Assembly (NCBI GenBank): GCA_037127255.1
Contig: JBANSL010000004.1
Span: 52,773,702-52,837,701 of the forward strand
Source: Persicaria tinctoria
Lineage: Eukaryota; Streptophyta; Magnoliopsida; Caryophyllales; Polygonaceae
Length of the DNA stretch: 64,000 bases
Reading direction: 5' to 3'
A program made the translations under genes and the position numbers. This document shows, piece by piece, positions 57,940 to 64,000 of the stretch (position 1 is its first letter; the number at the start of each line of letters is the position of its first letter). Below the pieces are notes generated by a model. That model worked only from the letters and a program-made list of their open reading frames with translations, was not told the origin of the DNA and made no database searches.

Positions 57940-59092
57940 CGGCCCATTGCTCGTTTATTTATACATTGCTTGAACGATGTTCAGACTGTTTCCAAGTCCT
58001 TTCATCTCCCTCCAGTTGCTCATCCTCATCCACTCTCATTCCCATTCAGATTTTCTCTTTCTCAAGGTGCGATTCCGTTTCTGGTATGTATGCCTTTCTG
58101 TTTCCTTCCTCTGAAAAAAAAACTTAATCGGTTATTTTGATGTACTGTTTTAGCAAATTTTTTATTGTTGTATTTTGCGATTTTCGTTTATCTTTCCCTT
58201 ACTTTTCAGTCTTTTGAAACCCATATATTGTTGTTTGTCTTGCTTAGTTCGTATTGCATTATTTTAGGTGGGCGTTGTTTGTTTCTTACTATAAATAAAA
58301 TTTATCGGTTAGGGTTGATCCAATTTTTTAGATGTTTTATCTTTCTTTGTGTTTCTGAAATGTTTATTTTTTTATTAATATATCGCTGCAATGTTTTATT
58401 TTTAAGTGATTGTCTAATATATGAGTGTATCTTGATTTTGTCTTTGTAGGTTTTCTCTCTTTCAATGGCATTTCCAACTTATACTGAAGTAGAATATGAC
58501 TACAGGGTTGGTACTTATGAAGTGGAAATATCAGGAACTGAGTCATACTGGTATGGACCGAGTCAACTTGTCATTTCCATCCATTATGACAGCATTCCTT
58601 TAACTTTTTTATCATGGTATGCCAATGAGTCTAGCCCGTTGCAACGAAATGTTACATGATGCGGGAGTCCCGGATGTTGTTAGAAGTCAGGTAGCCAATC
58701 GACTTCTAATGGAATATACTAGAAGTTGGTTTCCAGCCGACAATGCCTTTATCGAGTATGGTATGTGCCCGAACATCACTGTCAATGTACATTTCTTTGC
58801 TGACTCTTCGTCCGATTCAAACTATGAATCCGACATAAAAGATGACATTCATATGGAGGTTGACCAATCAGATCATCCAGCACCTCCAGAGCATATGGAC
58901 GTTAACCGTTTAAGGGAGATATATCACCTTAATCTTGACGAAGACGAATGTACAATATGTCTGCTTCCGATGTTGGCGTCAAATCCTGTTCTTCAAACGC
59001 CACGCCAACATTTCTTCCATCCAAGTTGTTTGCGATCTTCGCTTAGAGTTCAAAGCAATTGTCCTCTTTGTCGATCAGAAATCCAGCAGTAG
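57940..59092 (+). pseudogene. RING-H2 finger gene, copy 2
   Basis: Leader exon with donor GGTGCGATT near 58063, then ATG at 58465: MAFPTYTEVEYDYRVGTYEV. A small deletion near 58615 shifts the frame. The second frame (58619-59092) reads 'ARCNEMLHDAGVPDVVRSQV', 'LLMEYTRSWFPADNAFIEYG', an acidic linker and a RING: CTICLLPM, TPRQHFFHPSC, NCPLCRS. Here the third ligand Cys is Arg, while the position lost in copy 1 is intact. So each copy has lost a different zinc ligand and has its own frame lesion. Confidence 0.7.
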
Positions 59093-59912
59093 GTGTATAG
59101 CGAAATCTAAGTATTTATCATTTAGTACCTTGTTGTATCTGATTTCCATTTGTATGATATCAGTGTATTTTTTTACTTTTTGTGGTACAGAATGTAACCT
59201 AATATATATTTTATGAATGAAATTTGTTCTTGATCACATTTGTTTCTGATTTCAATTCAAATCATAGTAATATTTGATATTTAAGTAGGATATTTGTTGT
59301 GACACTAGGTGATCATATTGGTGGTTTTTGTTATTGAAGTCTATGGGTTGATATTTTCTGTTATTGAAGCTTATGTGTTGACACTACTTGGGTAAGTCCC
59401 AAAGTAGCGCTGACACTGATATTAGGTACAATTATTTGAGACCCTAGGCTTGTATTTTTTTTGTTATTTTGAAGTGTACATTGTTGCACGAATTGGCAAG
59501 TGCCCAAAGTCTTTTATTACATTGTTGGTTAGAGTAGTTTGAAGTATTGGTGACACTATTCTTATAATTTTGGCTGATTTTTGTTTTTGAAGTTTTTGTG
59601 GTGACACTAGGTGGATAAGGCCGAAAGTACTGCTGACACGAGTTAGTTAATGTCCACCAAGGATAACGGTAACTCAAATAACTGTAATCCGTTTTCAGTT
59701 TATAGTTTTACAGTTTTGACGGTTTTTTTTTATAGTTACTCTGTAATGAACCGATAAAAATTACTGGTACAAGAATGAAAACTGTCTAATTATTGCCTAT
59801 ATATATCCATAAATCATTTTTTGTTGTCCATTTGTGTCGGAAAACTGATTTTAACAGAAATCAGTATACCAGTACTTTTAATCACAGTGCTAACACATCC
59901 CTCTCCAAAAAG
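59093..59912. repeat. Dispersed repeat block, copy 3, and spacer
   Basis: GTGGTGACACT-type units again (59280-59650, for example 'AGCGCTGACACTGATATTAG'). No gene. Confidence 0.7.
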
Positions 59913-60378
59913 ATGAACTATGGAAACACTGTTGGGTTTTGCACAAGTTTCCATCAATTGATGGACGTGCTTGATGGTGTTGTTTACCGCGGGTATCACA
60001 TGAATCTAGTTGATGAAGCATGCGAGACCAACAAAGAGGCACGCAGGGCCGAATTGGTGGAAGCCGTTGTGGTTCATTATACATTATATGAGGAATTACA
60101 AAGATCAATAATAGCAACTGAACATCACATTCGGATTGCATCCAAAGATGAAGACGGTGAAGCACTATCAAAGGTGATATTTGAAGTTTTATCCAGAAAT
60201 TTTTTTTCCGTACTCTGATTGAGTCTTGTATTTTATCTTTTATGTAGATGGAAAGAGAACTGGGCAACCAAAGACAGATGTTTGAAGAGGCAAAGCACAA
60301 TCTCATGGAATGCGTAAAGATGTTTTAGATGCAGAAATGGAAAGGAGGAAGAAGATTGATGACTTCTTAGGAATGTAG
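59913..60378 (+). pseudogene. Small helical protein gene, two exons
   Basis: Exon 1 (59913-60173) starts MNYGNTVGFCTSFHQLMDVL and ends 'DEDGEALSK' at a GTGATA donor. Exon 2 starts after TTTATGTAG at 60248 with MERELGNQRQMFEEAKHNLM. The frame ends at 60326-60328. A one-frame shift would carry it on as 'LDAEMERRKKIDDFLGM' to a stop at 60378, so a small indel probably truncated it. The whole product is about 115-130 residues, mostly helical and charged. I do not recognise the family. It lies between the RING pair and the minus-strand gene. Confidence 0.45.
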
Positions 60379-60990
60379 TTCTACTATATTAATAATTGAT
60401 AATATTGGTACTTATTTATATGTTGAATGTATTTTTTTTTGTTTTTTTAGTTTCTGTGTGTTCCATGCTAATGTTATGATGCAACATATTAATATCATAA
60501 TAATCATATAATTATTTTGCAATTTCCTACCTCATATTTCATATTATAAAGTGTTACTGAAGTTTTACGTCTATCTCTTGTTATACTGCGGACACATTGA
60601 TTAGTTTGTGGATTGTTTTGGTAAAAGTAGTGCTGACACCGTTTAACTAAGGTTTTATGTTATTGGTAATTTTCTCAACATCATCTTAGTTTTGCTAAAC
60701 AATAGTTTATATTTGCACAACAAACGAATGGATATCATCAAATCAACTGTATGAATAAAATAGACCACTTGATTACCGGGGGAGAGAATTGTGCTGACAC
60801 ATAGAAGTGCAAACACAACTGTTTAGAAGTAGTTATAGTTGTACGCATCTTGACAAATACTATCCACCTTAAACCCATAGGGACAACAAATGTCTTAATG
60901 GTTACGAGAAAACTGTTCAGAAGCAGAGTACACAACTGTCTACACCAAAATACATTCCAAAGTTTGCAAATAAAACATGAAATTGCGTTG
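60379..60990. other. AT-rich spacer with repeat remnants
   Basis: Contains single copies of 'AGTGCTGACAC' (60625 and, inverted or variant, 60790) and of the 199-bp phrase near 60670. No gene. Confidence 0.6.
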
Positions 60991-60997
60991 TAGTTGT

Positions 60998-63920
60998 TCA
61001 ACCAAGATTTAGTTTCTGTCCCTGAATCCCTTTTGAAGTCATTCTTGCATGGGATTTCGATGCCTTCACAACATCTGCGTTCACTTCATTCAACTCTGAA
61101 CATACTATAGTTGTCAGGTACTTCACCCCTAGCTTTGAAATATTCTTGAAATTTCCCTTTTCCAATCCACACTTGTACCCTCTCTCTGTTCCAAAGAAGG
61201 TCTCCATGTGACGCATGAGGCATACCCCTGAATGTTGAACTTTCTCCTCTCCAGCCCATTTGATGGGGACGTTTGATGTTGGTGCAACTGACACTATTTC
61301 TGCCTTTGATCGGAGCCCCTTATCTGTTAGATAAGCAATCAACATATTTACTTGCATGGATTGAATTATAAATCATGTAATTTTAATTGTAAACTGAGGT
61401 GATATTTAAATGAAATTAAGACAAGTAAAGAAATATTAGATATCAGTAGTAAAACTTACCAAACATTCAAAGGGTGATGGAAAATGGGCTAGTTGGATCA
61501 GTGCAAGATGGGGTGACATCAACAATTTGGACCACTTTTTTTTTAAAGTTGAAGACAACCATGACATAGAATGCTTCTCGTTCAACCCCAAATACAATCT
61601 AATCAACATAATAAAAAACAAATAAACATTAGTGATTGATCTTGTTAACTTTGATTCAGTATTTAGAGAACTTTATTCAGTTGATTACAAGGGAGTACCA
61701 TGTCTATATCTTTCAAAGAAATGTGTGGTGACAATGACAATACAGTATCAATGTGGAGGTTAAACCTCTGAAACTGTTCATCACAAGCTCCTAATGATAC
61801 ACTCTCTACATTAAACTGGATCAAGATTAGAAATTAGTAAAAAAAAACAGACCCATTGTAATAATGACTAACAATGGAGTGTAATTGAAGGATAAAATTG
61901 TTGAATTATTACAGATTTGTTGATATTGACAAATAGTCTTGCTGGTGATTGAACACTTTTATACTGTTCCTTGTGGTTGAGGATAGTTGTCCATGCATCA
62001 ATAATGACACTAGACAAGAGGGTTTCATCCTCAAGCGTACCCATGTCTGTTCTAACAACTTCAACAGACTTGTGCTTAAACAAAATTTCCCTGCAATGTC
62101 AATCATTTTGAAGATGGATTAAATGAAAATAATCTCTTACTTGTAACTGAACATACATTAAGTAAATTAAGATTAAAATGAACTTACGTGTTGTGAGGTG
62201 TCTTCATTGCTAAATAGACTGAAACAGTGCACTCAATTTCAGAGATAGGATCAGTAATATCAACAACACGCGAGTAATATGGGCTTCTCAAAGATGCAGA
62301 AGGTTTATGTGCTCTCCTTGTAGCTTCTTCTCTCTTCATGTCATTAAGTTGTTCTGTAGCATTTCCATCAACTGCGTTGACCTGTGGTGACCTCCTTGGT
62401 GGCAAGGCAGCAGGGGACATGCATTTTCTTTTACCTCCCAAAGGGTTCACTAGTGGAGTATCAGTTTTAAATTGAGTGGGTAGGGGATTAGGAGTAGCTT
62501 CAACACCCTGTTGTATTAGAGACTGACCATGGCCGTCTGGGGGAGCCTGGGTAACTTCATTAGCATTCTTGATTTCAACCGCTGTGTTCAGTGATGTCCC
62601 TTCATCTTTCTTAAAAACAAGATCATCTAGAAATATATCAAAGGAAAATTCCCCGTCCCCTTTGATATTTGATTTCATTTTTTGCTTTTTCTGATATGCC
62701 ATTTCAATCTGAGTAATGTAATCTAAGAAAGCAGGGTTTGACCAGAATTTCTCTTGGGAGTCGGTAAAATATGTGCTTGGAGAGTCATTCATATTTGACC
62801 TGTCAGCAGCATCTGTAGGAGGCTCAGAGGTGACATTTTCCATCCCTAGAAGCTGGTTTCCTCCATGTAGATGTCTTTTCACCTTGTAATCATGTTGTAG
62901 TTCAAGCGGGACATTTGTACACCACTCAGCAAAATCGGAAATAGCAGATGCAAGCACTGAAGTCTTTTGAGCAAACAACTTTATCCAACCCTAGAAGATA
63001 ACATCACATAAAAAATAAGAATAAAAACTCATCAGTAAATATAAAAACATTGTTATACTGTAGTAATATTAGATTAAATTGGTTTAAAAAATTCATATAA
63101 ACGTCAACTGGTGGTGGCTGTTTTTCTGAATCAGCAGGGTGACTTGTGCCTTCATCGTTTTGTGCAGTAGTGTGCGGACAAGCTGTAGATGGTACATCTT
63201 GATGGTGAGGAACAACTTGGAAAGCCTGGAACAAGCCACATCCAAAGCCTCCAGTACTTATATCATCAGTATCTCGTTTGCGCAAGATTTTATAATTTAT
63301 GCCAACGAAAACTAGGAAAGAACGAGTCATTCTTCTTAGTGTTGTGCTTGTGAATAATTTCACCCTATCCATGTAAAACAACCGGCACACCATGGGGAAA
63401 AACATATATCAGTATAATGATGGAGCAGGGAATGCTGACATGAAGAATACTGTAGACATGTAGGTAAAAGTAGGCGGGGCTAACATTTGTACTACCGACA
63501 TGGTAAAGAAATTAAGTTAACATCAGAGCAAAGGTTTGAAAAAAAATACTTACAACCAACAATAATAGAGGTCCCTCTGAAATGGCCATTCTTGTTCTTT
63601 TCCCAGCTTTTCTTTGCATCAACCATACTTTCCAACACAAGACCACACCAATTTAGGTCTTTTAGGTCACCCAATCCAGGAACTACTCTTATTAAACTAT
63701 GGTTGGCATGTCCGTTTCCTAGTGTATCAACCAAGATAGAGTCTAATATAATAATAATGTTCAGAAGGAATTGATCACTACAGTCAGCGTCAGCTATCAA
63801 TTTTTCCATAACCATAGCTGTTGTTATATTATCTTGGACATCAAATGTGGTTTTCCAATCTTGCACAAGGCTGAAATTCTCTTTAGCTGATTTTCTTCCA
63901 ACTAAAACCTTCCCCATTGG
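60998..63920 (-). pseudogene. Minus-strand Ulp1-like gene with apparent active-site loss
   Basis: Several exons on the minus strand: 63917-63530 (DUF1985/plant-mobile-domain-like, 'CSDQFLLNIIIILDSILVDT', 'GDLKDLNWCGLVLESMVDA'), 63405-63085 (FYMDRVKLF, then polar), 62990-62190 (long low-complexity linker, 'YYSRVVDITDPISEIE'), 62085-61910, about 61600-61455 and 61357-60998. The last two resemble the Ulp1 core. EREAFYVMVVFNFKKKVVQI has Ala where the catalytic His is expected; VDV keeps the Asp position; HSGVCLMRHMETFFG has Ser where the Cys of DCG normally sits. The motif HMET is typical of the plant family. If correct, the product is protease-dead. Exact exon joins are inferred. Upstream may extend past the window. 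Confidence 0.5.
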
Positions 63921-64000
63921 AAATCACATTGTGATATGCATGTCTATTTCTGCAATTTCAAGTTCTCCCCCATTAGCCAACACCAAGCAACACTTGTTAG
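63921..64000. other. Window edge, probable upstream part of the minus-strand gene
   Basis: A stop lies three codons before the ATG at 63917 in that frame. A different frame reads on through a possible GCAG acceptor near 63952, so the ATG may not be the true start. Confidence 0.3.

Overview
This is plant nuclear DNA: AT-rich, with spliceosomal introns, Ty1/copia and Ty3/gypsy retrotransposons primed by initiator tRNA-Met, L1-type LINEs, and CACTA, hAT and Stowaway DNA transposons. A eudicot fits best. I cannot name the species. I see no intact single-copy host gene. Nearly everything recognisable is a mobile element, cargo of a mobile element, or tandem repeat.

Layout. 1-4762: minus-strand Athila-type Ty3/gypsy remnant (retropepsin plus a downstream Athila ORF-1-like frame; the RT region is missing). 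4763-~8140: a CACTA element (E1) inserted in it, carrying a UDP-sugar-transporter exon, an L1 RT scrap and a tRNA-like sequence. ~8375-24640: a minus-strand L1-type LINE ORF1 region, split by two insertions with clear target-site duplications (TSDs). These are a Ty1/copia element (9350-19317), itself split by a hAT element carrying an F-box fragment (14839-16012), and a second CACTA (E2, 20364-24114) carrying O-fucosyltransferase and IQD fragments. ~25624-34199: a region bounded by inverted AT-rich ends, holding a PMT-type methyltransferase exon, a coiled-coil exon, two arrays of one 21-bp minisatellite, a LINE ORF2 start and a second tRNA-like sequence. 34213-37140: a long foldback, a gag-only retroelement and a Stowaway MITE. 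37255-40345: dyad-rich tandem repeats, a LINE 3' end, and a non-autonomous hAT-like element carrying pol III A/B boxes. 40346-43080: nothing firm.

43100-64000 is different. It is a cluster of decayed genes with ubiquitin/SUMO-type folds: a plus-strand DUF1985 + Ulp1-like (C48) protease gene interrupted by a third CACTA (E3, 45550-51069, carrying PDI and DHHC-palmitoyltransferase exons), two tandem RING-finger copies 2.7 kb apart separated by shared tandem repeats, a small helical gene, and a minus-strand gene with an Ulp1-like C-terminus whose apparent catalytic His and Cys are replaced. DUF1985/Ulp1 genes are known cargo of plant Mutator-like elements, so the cluster may be one large composite element running past the right edge. 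I found no transposase or second terminus to prove it.

Main themes: repeated capture of host exons by three CACTA elements and one hAT; nested insertions whose order can be read from TSDs; and the RING/Ulp1 cluster, the best candidate for an unusual system although every gene in it shows damage.
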